Positions 8,403 to 19,723 of a stretch of 64,000 nucleotides of DNA are shown here, one piece after another; the first letter of the stretch is position 1, and each line of letters opens with the position of its first letter. Both the position numbers and the translations under genes were made by a program. The stretch covers positions 1-64,000 of the forward strand of contig CAWFRG010000015.1 in the NCBI GenBank assembly GCA_963818205.1. Reading direction: 5' to 3'. The notes beneath the pieces are model-generated. The model searched no databases. It saw only the letters and a program-made list of their open reading frames with translations, and had not been told where the DNA came from. Origin of the DNA: CAVVYV01 sp963818205 (GTDB lineage Bacteria > Actinomycetota > Thermoleophilia > Solirubrobacterales > 70-9).

Positions 8403-9933
8403 ATGAACCTCGCACAGAACCTCGTTAGCACGGCCTCCGAGCACCCCAATCGAGCGGCGCTGAAGCTCGACGACCTGGAGCTCACCTACTCCCAGCTCGA
8501 CGATGCGAGCGCCCGTGTCGCCGGCCTGCTTGCAGCAATGGGGATCGAGCCCGGCGACCGGGTCGGGATCATGCTCCCCAACGTTCCCTACTTCCCCGTC
8601 GTCTACTTCGGCGTCCTGCGGGCCGGTGGCAGTGGTGGTGCCGATGAACGTTCTGCTGAAGGGGCGTGAGACCGCCTTCTACCTCTCCGACCCCGAGGCG
8701 AAGGCGGTCTTCGCCTGGCACGACTTCGCCGACGCGGCGGAGGCCGGCGCCGGGGAGGCCGGAGCCGAGTGCGTGCTCGTCAGGCCCGGTGATTTCGAGC
8801 AGCTCCTGGCCGCCGCGGAGCCACGTGCTGAGGTAGCCGAGCGCGACGAAGAGGACACCGCGGTGATCCTCTATACGTCCGGGACCACCGGCCAGCCAAA
8901 GGGAGCGGAGCTCACCCACTCGAACCTCGCCCGCAACGTCGAGGTAACCCGGGAGACGCTGATCCAGGCGGGCGAGGACGATGTGATCCTGGGCGCGCTG
9001 CCCCTGTTCCATTCCTTCGGCCAGACCTGCGGCATGAACATCGCCGCGGCGGGCGGCGCCTGCCTGACGTTGATCCCGCGCTTCGATCCCGGCAAGGCGC
9101 TGGAGATCATCGCCCGTGATCGGGTGACGATCTTCGAGGGGGTGCCGACGATGTACGCGGCGATGCTCAACCACCCCGAGCGCGAGCGCTTCGACCTCTC
9201 GACGCTGAGGCTGTGCGTCTCGGGCGGCGGCCCCTTGCCGCTCGAGGTCATGCGTGGCTTCGAGCAGGCCTTCGACGCGATCATCCTCGAGGGCTACGGG
9301 CTCTCCGAGACCTCGCCGGTCGCTTCCTTCAACCACCCCGACCGCGAGCGGAAGCCGGGCTCGATCGGGACCCCGATCGCCGGCGTCGAGATGAAGGTGA
9401 TCGACAGCGCCGGCGAAGAGGTCCCCAGGGGCGAACCGGGCGAGGTCGCGATTCGCGGCCACAACGTGATGAAGGGCTACTGGAAGCGCCCCGAGGCGAG
9501 CGCCGAGGCGATCGACGCCGACGGATGGTTGAAGACCGGCGACATCGCGAAGGTCGATCCCGATGGCTACTTCTTCATCGTCGACCGCAAGAAGGACCTG
9601 ATCATCCGCGGCGGTTACAACGTCTACCCGCGCGAGGTGGAGGAGGTCCTCTACGAGCATCCCGCGGTCCGTGAGGCGGCGGTGATCGGCATCCCCCACC
9701 CCGAGCTGGGCGAGGAGGTCTGCGCCGCGATCGCGGTAAACGAAGACTCGGAGGAGACGCCCGATGAGATCCGCGAGTACGTCAAAGGCCAGGTCGCCGC
9801 CTATAAGTACCCGCGGGTGATCTGGACCGTGGAGGAGCTGCCCAAGGGGCCCACAGGCAAGATCCTGAAGCGGGAGATCGAGGTACCGGCTGAGGTGGCT
9901 GGGAACACAGGGTTTGTCGTAACTCCGCCTTAG
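8403..9933 (+). CDS. fadD: Long-chain acyl-CoA synthetase (AMP-binding), one frameshift
   Basis: Acyl-adenylate-forming enzyme that activates a carboxylic acid to its CoA thioester. ATG 8403 starts 17 bases after phaC. The first 75 residues (GDRVGIMLPNVPYFPVVYFG) are in one frame and the rest in another. Removing one base in the G-rich stretch near 8625 rejoins LRAGAVVVPMN. Motifs: P-loop YTSGTTGQPKGAEL, ALPLFHSFGQ, GYGLSETSP, GWLKTGDIAKVDPDGY, and the C-terminal hinge DRKKDLIIRGGYNVYPREVE with catalytic Lys in KGPTGKILKREI. The full length of about 510 residues is typical. The frameshift is most likely a sequencing error since every motif on both sides is intact. Confidence 0.88.
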
Positions 9934-9948
9934 CGGGGTGAGGATCTT

Positions 9949-9968
9949 CCGAGCCGGATAGGGCTCGG
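9949..9968 (+). terminator. Putative terminator after the acyl-CoA/PHA operon
   Basis: CCGAGCC-GGATAG-GGCTCGG is a 7-bp GC stem with a 6-base loop, 16 bases after the ligase stop, followed by a short pyrimidine stretch. It lacks a long T run, as is usual in high-GC actinobacteria. Confidence 0.5.
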
Positions 9969-10041
9969 GCCTTCTAGGTGTGCTGGAACTGCCACCTCTA
10001 GCCCACGGCGGGCGGCTCACAGCGGGACAATCGGGTTCGAC

Positions 10042-10806
10042 ATGGCACCGCAGGTCGGCCAGGCATTGCGCAAGGCTCGCACTGAGCGCGGGATCGAGCT
10101 GAGCGAGGTCGAGCGGGCCACCCACATCCGGATCAAGTTCCTCCATGCGATGGAGGAGGATCGATGGGAGGCGCTGCCCGCGCCTGCCTACGCCCCCAGT
10201 TTCCTCTCGGCCTACGCGCGGTTCCTGGGTCTCGACGACCAGGCGCTCGTCGATCAGTACCGGAGGACAGCCGAGGGGGTGGATCGCGCGGAGCCGATCC
10301 CGCACACGGTGCTGCAAGCGGGCGTCCTCAAGCGCGGTCGTTCGATCAGGCCTCTCGCCCTGTTGTTCACGGGTCTCGTCGCCGCGGTGCTGCTGGGTCT
10401 GCTGATCGTCGGCTCTCTCGGGGGCTCGGACGATGGTGGTGATGGGGCTGGCCAAGGTCGTGGGACCGCAGCCGGTTCGGCCGCCACGAACACCGCCACC
10501 GGCGAGACACCCGGTGCGCAGGCCTCCGAGGTGTCGCTGGAGCTCCGTTCGACCGGAACCGTTTGGGTGTGCCTCGTCAACGACGAGGACATTGCGCCGG
10601 TGAACGGGGAAACACTGACCGCGAACGAGGTGCGGGGGCCGTTCGATAGCCGAGCGTTCGAGGTTACCCTCGGTAACGGCTCCGTTGAGCTGATGGTTGA
10701 CGGCGAGCGGGCCGAGATCCCGCCTGTCGCTGAGCCGGTCGGCTACCGGATCACGCCTAGCGGCGTGCGGGAGCTCGACCCCTCCTCCCAGCCGACCTGC
10801 CTCTGA
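10042..10806 (+). CDS. RodZ-like HTH membrane protein with DUF4115
   Basis: 254 residues. An N-terminal xenobiotic-response-type HTH_25 (VGQALRKARTERGIELSEVE, then RIKFLHAMEEDRWEALP and a YAPSFLSAYARFLGLD block, residues 1-75) is followed by one transmembrane helix (LALLFTGLVAAVLLGLLIV, about 112-132), a Gly/Thr/Ala linker and an extracellular C-terminal domain of the DUF4115 kind. This is the RodZ architecture: RodZ links MreB to the elongation machinery in rods. Actinobacteria without MreB also have such proteins, and their role there is less clear. It stands alone, upstream of lon on the same strand with a 64-base gap. Confidence 0.8.
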   Translation: MAPQVGQALRKARTERGIELSEVERATHIRIKFLHAMEEDRWEALPAPAYAPSFLSAYARFLGLDDQALVDQYRRTAEGVDRAEPIPHTVLQAGVLKRGRSIRPLALLFTGLVAAVLLGLLIVGSLGGSDDGGDGAGQGRGTAAGSAATNTATGETPGAQASEVSLELRSTGTVWVCLVNDEDIAPVNGETLTANEVRGPFDSRAFEVTLGNGSVELMVDGERAEIPPVAEPVGYRITPSGVRELDPSSQPTCL

Positions 10807-10870
10807 GGCCGCCTCCGAGCCCGTCGGGGCGCTATCCTTTCTGTATCAACTACAGACACTGGACTGCCAA

Positions 10871-13142
<2,272 letters not shown>

Positions 13143-13162
<20 letters not shown>

Positions 13163-13454
13163 CTACGCGCCGGTTCCCTCCGAGCTCCGCGCCGTCGCGG
13201 ACCTGCTGGAGCGCCGCTGGACGCTGGGCACGATCTACGCCTGCTCCAGCGGCGCTGCGCGTTTCAACGAGTTTCGCCAGTCGCTCCCCGGGATTTCACC
13301 GACGACGCTCTCGGACCGGCTCGAGCAGCTCGAGGCCGCCGGAATAGTCGACCGGCGGCTCGTCCCGGGTCGTCCCCCGCACGCCGAGTACCGACTGACC
13401 GCGAAGGGAAGGCGGCTGGCGGCGGCGGTGACCGGTCTGCTCCAGCATCGCTGA
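13143..13454 (+). CDS. HxlR-family transcriptional regulator
   Basis: A 103-aa winged helix-turn-helix protein. Family features: LLERRWTLGTIYACSSG, ARFNEFRQSLPGISPTTLSDRLEQLEAAG and the wing VPGRPPHAEYRLTAKG. The usual N-terminal redox Cys (CPV motif) is replaced by a Cys at residue 5 in a different context, so thiol sensing is uncertain. The start ATG at 13143 lies within the end of lon, in another frame, suggesting co-transcription or coupling. Target genes are not evident because the next 700 bases hold only gene relics. Confidence 0.82.
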
Positions 13455-13554
13455 GGCGCTGCCGCCGCGCTGTCGGTTCGGCGTGTACTGGCTCTACAGA
13501 GCCTTCTCGAGTGACCTCAGGCCACTGGGAGCCACTCGCCGATGCACTCGAGCT

Positions 13555-13650
13555 GGCAGCCGCGTGCTCCGTGACCACCAGCTGCTCAGCGATCGCAGCG
13601 TTGGAGCGGCCCTCGGCCATCAGGCCCAGTACCTCGCACGCCGCCAGTCA
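13555..13650 (-). pseudogene. Relic of a LuxR-type HTH
   Basis: Minus-strand translation gives CEVLGLMAEGRSNAAIAEQ followed by LVVTEHA, the first two helices of a LuxR/NarL DNA-binding domain, then loses similarity. No start, receiver or remaining HTH helices are found nearby. It appears to be a leftover fragment of a regulator gene whose other parts were deleted. Confidence 0.55.
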
Positions 13651-13689
13651 CAGATGGGGGTCCCTATCTCGTCTCCTAGATAGAACCGA

Positions 13690-14432
13690 TCGATCAGCCG
13701 ACCCGAAGAGGCTGGTCGAGACCCAGAGCGACAAGCAAGCCGAGTCGCTCTCGGTCGGCCTCCTGATGCTGCTCGAGATCCCTCTCGCCGGAGGAGCGCG
13801 CCGTCTTCCTCCTCCGCGAGGTGTTCGAGTACCCCCACGAGCGGATCGGTCAGATCCTCGGCAAGAGCGATGCACGCCGTCCGTCAGCTCGCGGTGCAGG
13901 GCCCGCCGTCGCGTCGAGGAGGGTGAACCCCGGTTCGAGACGTCGCGCGAGCAACGCGATCGGCTCGGCAGGCCGATTCTTCGACGCGTTCGAGAGAGGG
14001 AAACCTCGAACCGTGATCGACTGCGAGCTCCTGCTCGACAGCCGCCGACGTCACACCGCGCGATCGAGGCGCGCGGACCTTCGGGAAGGTCATCCTCCGC
14101 CCTAGGGACGAGCGGCTGCTCTGTCGGATCAGCGCTCCGTGATCGCGCCGCACATGCCATGCTCGCCTTCCGGCGGGCGGCGGAGCGCTTCGGCGGCGGT
14201 CACGGTGCGCAGGGTGGAGGTAAACGGAGAGCCGGGCGCGGTCGCCCTCGAGCCCGAAGGCAAGCTGATCGGCGTGATCTCGCTCGAGGTCGCCGGCGGG
14301 CAGATCCAGGCCGTGAACAACATCGTCAACCCGGAGAAGCTCCGCCATCTCGGGCCCGTGGCCGACCTCCGGGCGCTGCTGGCCGGTGTCAGGCAGCTCG
14401 GTCCCACCAGAATCGACCCCGGCGACCGCTAG
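13690..14432 (+). pseudogene. Decayed ECF41/SigJ-type sigma factor
   Basis: Segments in different frames line up with an ECF sigma factor of the SigJ/ECF41 kind. PKRLVETQSDKQAESLSVGL is the region between sigma-2 and sigma-4. SPEERAVFLLREVFEYPHER and IGQILGKS are sigma-4, followed by VRQLAV and GEPRFETSREQRDRLGR. FFDAFERG opens the SnoaL-like domain, and VRRVEVNGEPGAVALEPEGK with VNNIVNPEKLRHLG (14210-14350) is the characteristic C-terminus. Sigma-2 and several internal stretches are missing or scrambled, so this is more than a few base-calling indels. ECF41 factors are regulated by their own C-terminal domain and usually sit beside a redox enzyme gene; none is adjacent here. Confidence 0.65.
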
Positions 14433-14440
14433 CAGCCGTT

Positions 14441-14920
14441 CTAGTTATCCGGCCTTCGTTCGGGAGCTTTGGTGCCGAGCGCCTCGGCGATCTGCTCGAT
14501 CGCTGCCCGCTCTTCGGGGCTGACACGCTCGCCGGAGAGGCCGAGGAAGCCCTCCTTGCGAGCCTCGGCGACTCGCTCCGCGAGGTTGACGATGAACTGC
14601 TTGTACTCCTCGACCTCCTCCGGGGTGGCCTTCTGCTCGACCACGCCCACCGCGTCGCGAAGGCGCTGAAGGCTGCGCTCATTCAGCTCCTCGGCTGAGT
14701 GTGGCCGGGTCCTGTCGACCTCCGGCCTGGTCGAGACGATCGTGTCGAGCAGCTCGCTGTCGCCGCGCTGCTGGCGAGCGTCGGCATAGGCCCTGGCCAT
14801 CGAGAAGCTCTCGCGGACGGACCCGCCGGGATCCGAGGTGACTACCAGCAATCCGGCGCTGGTCGGTCCCTGCAGGACCAGCTTCCATTCCTCCTCGGTG
14901 AAATCGGCCTTGGTTGTCAT
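14441..14920 (-). CDS. Conserved hypothetical protein (159 aa)
   Basis: A soluble, highly charged, mainly helical protein. It begins MTTKADFTEEEWKLVLQGP, then GLLVVTSDPGGSVRESFSMA and YADARQQRGDSELLDTIV, with a long helix EEVEEYKQFIVNLAERVAEA near the end. The pattern of an EEW motif, a small-residue strand and a SMA helix recurs in actinobacterial hypothetical proteins of unknown function, as far as I recall. No catalytic motif, signal peptide or membrane segment. It is transcribed towards the sigma-factor relic, and its stop lies 9 bases from the end of that relic. No function is proposed. Confidence 0.7.
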   Translation of the reverse strand: MTTKADFTEEEWKLVLQGPTSAGLLVVTSDPGGSVRESFSMARAYADARQQRGDSELLDTIVSTRPEVDRTRPHSAEELNERSLQRLRDAVGVVEQKATPEEVEEYKQFIVNLAERVAEARKEGFLGLSGERVSPEERAAIEQIAEALGTKAPERRPDN

Positions 14921-15029
14921 TTCTTCTCCTCGTCAGGGGATGGAGGAGACAGGATGGCCTACAAAGCGCTACCGGCGTGGTCTGGGCAGTCCGGCGATTC
15001 TCCTCTCGGCGGCGATCTAGCGGCTTGAT

Positions 15030-15911
15030 TCAACCTCTGACCGCCGAGACCAGCACGTTGGCCGCGCCCTGCATCCCCGCTCGATTGGGATGGATCGGCG
15101 CCGCCGCGTTGCCAGGCACCAGCGGCTCGACCCAGCGGGTCGAGGAGCTCTTGCAGGCGTCGTGGCCGATGCTGGCCTGATACCAGCCGACCAGCCGGGC
15201 GCCGTTCGCGGCCGCCTGGTTGGCGAGCATCTGGTTCAGCTCCCGCTGCTTCGCCCGCAGGTAGGGCGCGTCGCTGAACGAGATCGGCATCTGCGGCCAG
15301 CAACCGCTCCCGGTCTCCGGGAAGATCGCCGGGTAGTTGACGACGAAGACCCGTGCCGCTGGGGAGCGGGCCCGGATCCCGTCCAGCACCGCATCGACCA
15401 GCGGCGAGGTCGCGTTGATCCGCTGGCTGATCGTGTCCACCCCGTTGACGATGTACCGGTTACGGCAAGGTGAGCTGAACGGGTTGAAGGTGATGCAGCT
15501 CTGGGCGATCCCCGAGAACCCGATGTCGTTGCCGCCGATCGTCAGCGAGACCACCGTCGTGTCCGCCGCCAGCGAATTGAACTGGGGCGGGTTGGGCCCG
15601 TCGGGATCGACGCTCTGCGGCTGGGCCATGTGCGTGGTCTTCGCGCCGCTGCAGCTCGGATCCCGCAAGGGGAGACCGATGCCGCTGGCAGACAGATGCG
15701 GATAGTTGTGATCCGACCTGATGCAGCCGAACGGCGAGCCGATCAGGTTGGGGATGAACGGGCCGGCGACGTAGGAGTCGCCGAGGCTGACGTAGTTGTC
15801 CGCCCGGGCCGTTGCTGCCGCCGAGGCGGCGACGAGGGCCGCGAGCGCCACCGCGAGGAGAGCTGCGATTCGCCTGCTCCACCGCGGGACGGACGGAGTC
15901 CACATATCCAT
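15030..15911 (-). CDS. Secreted SGNH/GDSL-family hydrolase
   Basis: 293 residues. N-terminal signal peptide: arginines, then IAALLAVALAALVAASAAAT, cleavage likely near ATARA-DNY. Block I is YVSLGDSYVAGP with nucleophile Ser; the oxyanion Gly/Asn lie in SLTIGGNDIGF; the terminal dyad is in PLVPGNAAAPIHPNRAGM (HPN in place of the classic DxxH spacing). Six Cys suggest disulfides, as in actinobacterial secreted lipases and esterases such as the Streptomyces SGNH lipases. It probably hydrolyses acyl esters outside the cell. It is monocistronic, with 188 bases to the P450 gene upstream on the same strand. Confidence 0.85.
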   Translation of the reverse strand: MDMWTPSVPRWSRRIAALLAVALAALVAASAAATARADNYVSLGDSYVAGPFIPNLIGSPFGCIRSDHNYPHLSASGIGLPLRDPSCSGAKTTHMAQPQSVDPDGPNPPQFNSLAADTTVVSLTIGGNDIGFSGIAQSCITFNPFSSPCRNRYIVNGVDTISQRINATSPLVDAVLDGIRARSPAARVFVVNYPAIFPETGSGCWPQMPISFSDAPYLRAKQRELNQMLANQAAANGARLVGWYQASIGHDACKSSSTRWVEPLVPGNAAAPIHPNRAGMQGAANVLVSAVRG

Positions 15912-16099
15912 ATGCCTCTCCTTCCTGATGGCCCGCGCGTCTCCCCATCGGGGGGCCAGTTCGGCGCGAGTCTGATCCCGCGCACCCTGTCAGTAAAGAT
16001 CGAGGCGGCGGTGTGCGAAAGGATCTGAGCTAGTCGGAGATGTGGGGATGAAGCGCCACAAAAGAGCCGTGCGGGCGACCGCGTCCCGCAGGTGATGAC

Positions 16100-17326
16100 C
16101 TACCAGCGGACCGGCAGCGTCTTCAGCTGGTTGAGGAAGGGTGAGAGGGCGGGCTCGGGATCCCCCGCCAGCTCCATCTCGGGGAAGCGCCGAAGGGTCT
16201 CCTCGAAAAGGATGCGCAGCTCGAGGCGGGCGAGGGCCGCGCCGAGGCAGAAGTGCCGCCCGCCGGCCCCGAAGGCCTGGTGCTCGGGGTTGCGGTGGAC
16301 GTCGAAGCTCTGCGGGTCCTCGTAGACGTCCTCGTCGCGGTTGCTCGACAGGTACCACATCACCGCCTTCTCGCCCTCCTTGATCGGCTGGCCGCGGATC
16401 TCGGTGTCCCGGGTCGCGGTGCGCCGGAAGTGGGCGAAGGCCGGGTACATCCGCAGGCACTCCTCCACCGCGCCGGGAATCAGGGAGGGGTCCTCGACCA
16501 GCTCCCGCATCTGCTCGGGGTGCTCCATCAGCGCCCGCATGCCGCTGGTGTAGGTCGCCTTGGTGCTGTCGTTGCCGGCGGCGACCAGTAGGAAGAAGCC
16601 CATCACGATCTCGTGTTCCTCCAAGCGCTGGCCGTCGATCTCGGCGTGGACGAGGACGCTGGTCAGGTCGTCGGTCGGATTCTCCCGCCGTTCGGCGATC
16701 AGCTCCCGGCAGCGCTCGAAGATCTCCGGGATGTCCTTCTGGAGGATCTCGTCTAGGCCGCCCGGGTTGAGGTCCGGGTCGCCGAGTCCGAGGGCCGCGT
16801 TCATCAGCCTCGCCCAGGTGGCGTCGTCCTCCTCGGCGATCCCCATGAAGCTGCCGATCACCCGCGAGACCACCGGCTGGGCGACCTCGGTGACCAGCTC
16901 GCAGCCGCCGCGGGGGGCAACGTCGTCGAGCACGCCCTCGGCGATCGCCCGGATCCGGTCCTCGTGCTCGGCGATCCGCTTCGGCGTGAAGCCGCGCTGG
17001 AAGAGCATCTTCAGCCGGTCGTGCTTGGGCGGGTCCTGGGCGATGAACATCGCCCGGGTCAGCTCGAGCGGGATCGCGTGGGTGAGGCCGGTGACCCCGC
17101 CCCGCTCGGAGGAGTAGGTCTCCCAGTCGAGGCTCACCTCCTTGACGTCATCGGCCTTGGTGACCGACCAGAACCCCGCCTCGCCCGGGTACTCGTTGAT
17201 CTCGCTCCAGTGAACCGGGCAGCGGGCGCGGAGGTCGGTGAAGATCTCGTGCGGCGGGCCGTGCTCCCAGTGCTCGGAGTCGGTGACGTCGAGAGCGTCG
17301 AGGTCGCGCTCAGTGTGTGCTTCCAT
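16100..17326 (-). CDS. Cytochrome P450
   Basis: 408 residues, a soluble bacterial P450. I-helix FFLLVAAGNDSTKATY carries AGNDST in place of AGxDTT. The ExxR site is in AVEECLRMYPAF, the PxR-like region follows, and the heme loop is FGAGGRHFCLGAALARLE with axial Cys near residue 358. The heme loop and the C-terminal NQLKTLPVRW resemble CYP125/CYP142/CYP124-type enzymes that hydroxylate sterol side chains or branched lipids; the substrate is only a guess. No ferredoxin or reductase gene is adjacent. It is divergent from the MFS-CNB gene across 100 bases, which may hold both promoters. Confidence 0.92.
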   Translation of the reverse strand: MEAHTERDLDALDVTDSEHWEHGPPHEIFTDLRARCPVHWSEINEYPGEAGFWSVTKADDVKEVSLDWETYSSERGGVTGLTHAIPLELTRAMFIAQDPPKHDRLKMLFQRGFTPKRIAEHEDRIRAIAEGVLDDVAPRGGCELVTEVAQPVVSRVIGSFMGIAEEDDATWARLMNAALGLGDPDLNPGGLDEILQKDIPEIFERCRELIAERRENPTDDLTSVLVHAEIDGQRLEEHEIVMGFFLLVAAGNDSTKATYTSGMRALMEHPEQMRELVEDPSLIPGAVEECLRMYPAFAHFRRTATRDTEIRGQPIKEGEKAVMWYLSSNRDEDVYEDPQSFDVHRNPEHQAFGAGGRHFCLGAALARLELRILFEETLRRFPEMELAGDPEPALSPFLNQLKTLPVRW

Positions 17327-17426
17327 CGCCTGGGGAGGATACTGGCCGCTCAGCCAGTTTCGGGCGGCGGCGGCGGGATCCTCGGCCCTCGCTCATGCGC
17401 GCGGGAGCCTGAGGTAGGGTCGTCCC

Positions 17427-19124
17427 ATGGTGCGGCGAGCCGCCGGCCGGGTGAGCACCTCGCTGCAGGTGGTCGGGTCCGTGTTCGCGAATCCCGACAT
17501 GCGCAGGCTCCAGCTTGCCTGGGCCCTGTCTTCGTTCGCGATCTGGTCCTTTGCTATCGCCCTCGGCGTCTATGCGTTCGACTTGGGCGGGGCGGCCGCC
17601 GTCGGAATCGCGGCGCTCGTCCGGTTGCTGCCCGGCGCCGTTGCCTCTCCTTTTGCGGGATTGCTGGGTGATCGGCACTCGCGCCGGATCGTGCTCGTGC
17701 TCAGCGCGGGATGTGCAGCCGCCGCCCTGGCGTCCGCGGCGGTGGCGGCTGCGGTCGATGCGCCGGCGGCCGTGGTGCTCGGGCTCGCGGGTCTGTTCAC
17801 GATCGCCACAAGCCCATACGTGCCGTCCGAGGGCGCAATGCTCCCTGTCGTCGCCCGCACGCCGCAGGAGCTCTCGGCCGCGAACGTCGCCCACAGCGCC
17901 ATGGACAACGTGGGATTCCTGCTCGGCTCCGTGCTGACCGGGGTCCTGCTTGCCACCACCAGTCCCGAGATCGTCTTCGGGGCGACCGCGATCGCCAGCC
18001 TATGCGCGGCCGTGCTGCTGGCGAGACTGAGCCGGCACGAACAGCCTCGCTATTCGGCAGAGGTGAGGGCGCGGTCCGCCCTACGCGAGACCGCCCGCGG
18101 CGCGAAGTTGCTACTCGCGGATCCGCGCATGCGGGTGGTGGGGGCGGCCCTCACCCTGCTCGTCTTCTTCGAGGGCGCCGTCGACGTGCTGGTAGTGATC
18201 GTTGCCCTTGAGCTGCTTTCGCTCGGCCAGGGCGCCGTCGGCTATCTCAATGCGGCCTGGGGGATCGGGGCGCTGCTCGCGGCCGCGCCGTTGGCAATGC
18301 TGATCGAGCGAGGGCGCCTGGCCACGGGGCTGGTTTTGGGCAGCCTGATCGCCGGTGCGGTGCTGGCCCTTCCCGCGGTCTGGGTCGTTTCGGTGGCCGC
18401 CTATCTCGCCTGGGCGGGGATGGGGGCCGGCTATGAGCTCATCTACGTCGCCGGCCGTACCCTGCTGCAGCGTCTGGGCTCCGACGAGACCCTGGCGCGG
18501 GTGCTGGGCGCGCTCGAAACCTCGAGGCTCGCCGCAATGGCGCTCGGCGCGATCGTCGCCCCGGGGCTGATTGCGCTCGTCGAGATCAAGGGGGCGCTGA
18601 TCGCGATCGGCGCCGTGCTGCCCCTGTTTGCGCTGCTGCGCTGGTCAGCGCTGCGCTCCTTCGAGATCGGGGTACCCGTGCGTGAGAGCAATTATCGGCT
18701 CCTGCGGGAGAACTCGATCTTTGCGCCCCTGCCCGTGGATGCTCTCGAGCGCCTCAGCCACGACCTCGTGTCGGTAAGCGCAATCGCCGGTCAGGAGATC
18801 ATCACCCAGGGCGACCGCGGGGACCGCTTCTATCTGATCGAGAGAGGCCAGGTTGAGGTCTTCGAGAATGGAGCGTTCCGCCGCAAGGAGGCCGACGGGG
18901 AGTCGTTCGGCGAGATCGCCCTGATTCATGACGTCCCTCGCACCGCAACGGTGCGAGCCGTCCGCGAGACCAGGCTGCTGGCCCTCGAGCGGGATCAGTT
19001 CATCGCTGCGGTCACGGGTCACTACCGCAGCGGTGAGGCGGCGGCCGCGGTCGCGGAGGAGCGCCTCAGGAGCCGATCGGTCGGTGGCGCCGGTGAGGGC
19101 TTTGCCCGCAAGGATGCGGGGTAA
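17427..19124 (+). CDS. MFS transporter fused to a cyclic-nucleotide-binding domain
   Basis: 565 residues. Residues about 20-410 are a major facilitator with many hydrophobic helices and a loop motif GLLGDRHSRRIVLVLSA (motif A, between TM2 and TM3). Residues about 420-540 form a Crp-type cyclic-nucleotide-binding domain: LLRENSIFAPLPVDALERL, GQEIITQGDRGDRFYLIERG, then the phosphate-binding cassette GESFGEIALIHDVPRTATV, with the FGE and RTA residues that contact cyclic nucleotide. The domain lies at the C-terminus, so it should be cytoplasmic and could gate transport by cAMP or cGMP. The window also encodes a nucleotidyl cyclase domain at 59.4 kb. The substrate is unknown. Such fusions occur in actinobacteria, but I know of no characterised example. 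Confidence 0.9.
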   Translation: MVRRAAGRVSTSLQVVGSVFANPDMRRLQLAWALSSFAIWSFAIALGVYAFDLGGAAAVGIAALVRLLPGAVASPFAGLLGDRHSRRIVLVLSAGCAAAALASAAVAAAVDAPAAVVLGLAGLFTIATSPYVPSEGAMLPVVARTPQELSAANVAHSAMDNVGFLLGSVLTGVLLATTSPEIVFGATAIASLCAAVLLARLSRHEQPRYSAEVRARSALRETARGAKLLLADPRMRVVGAALTLLVFFEGAVDVLVVIVALELLSLGQGAVGYLNAAWGIGALLAAAPLAMLIERGRLATGLVLGSLIAGAVLALPAVWVVSVAAYLAWAGMGAGYELIYVAGRTLLQRLGSDETLARVLGALETSRLAAMALGAIVAPGLIALVEIKGALIAIGAVLPLFALLRWSALRSFEIGVPVRESNYRLLRENSIFAPLPVDALERLSHDLVSVSAIAGQEIITQGDRGDRFYLIERGQVEVFENGAFRRKEADGESFGEIALIHDVPRTATVRAVRETRLLALERDQFIAAVTGHYRSGEAAAAVAEERLRSRSVGGAGEGFARKDAG

Positions 19125-19138
19125 TACCGGGTGAGCGC

Positions 19139-19661
19139 ATGAGTGGACGGACCAGAACCCTGGCCCTCTTGGGCCTGCCTGGTTGCGATCTCGGCGTTGC
19201 TCGCGGCCGGCTGCGGTGGTGACGACGAGGAGGCGACCTCGGAGCTGGCGCAGACCACCGCACCCACCACCGCGCCGCCGACGACCACCGCGCCCCCGGC
19301 GACCGCGCAGCCGACCGCACCGGCTCAGACTGCCCCGGCCCCGCCCCCGGCCCCGGCCCCCGAGCCCGAGCCCGCGGCCCCCACCTCCGCCCCCAACGCC
19401 TGCGCCACCGCCAGGGCGATAAGCCGCCTCAAGTTCACGGGGATCCCCTGCGCAGAGGCCGCCTCGGTCGCCGACGAGTGGAACGAGAGGGTCGACGACT
19501 GCAACACGATCGACGACCCGAACTCGCCGGAGGGCCGCAACCGCATTTGCACCGTCCAGACCTACACCTGCCGGGCGAAGCGCGACGTCAAGTCCGACGC
19601 CCGGTTCGTCGCCTGCGCCAAGGGCGCGGCGACGATCCGCTTCACCTGGGCGCCGGCCTGA
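19139..19661 (+). CDS. Putative lipoprotein with Thr/Pro-rich linker, one frameshift
   Basis: ATG 19139 reads MSGRTRTLALLGL and then a one-base indel near 19178 is needed to enter LVAISALLAAGCGG, giving a standard lipoprotein signal with lipobox LAAGC. The alternative GTG start at 19143 avoids the indel but yields an atypical signal (VDGPEPWPSW). The mature protein has an acidic start (DDEEA), a low-complexity Thr/Pro/Ala linker of about 60 residues, and a C-terminal domain of about 85 residues with six Cys (NACATA, GIPCAEA, DDCNTI, RICTVQTYTC, VACAK). It is probably anchored outside the membrane. No function recognised. Confidence 0.7.
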
Positions 19662-19723
19662 TCGCTGCCGGCGCTGATCGTTCACCGCCGGCGCCGATCC
19701 GAACTACGCTCTTCAGAGGTGCC

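Noticed and set aside
10020..10045. tRNA-like T-loop (GGGTTCGA) before the RodZ-like gene
   Set aside because: No acceptor, D or anticodon stems could be folded around it.
10697..10870. Extended N-terminus of Lon overlapping the RodZ-like gene
   Set aside because: The extra 58 residues are Ser/Ala/Pro-rich and unlike Lon. The ATG at 10871 opens directly on the conserved LIPLDEAIVFPS.
17310..17894. Minus-strand gene overlapping the P450/MFS divergent region
   Set aside because: Composition is Arg/Gly-rich without domains, and it would sit antisense to clear MFS helices.
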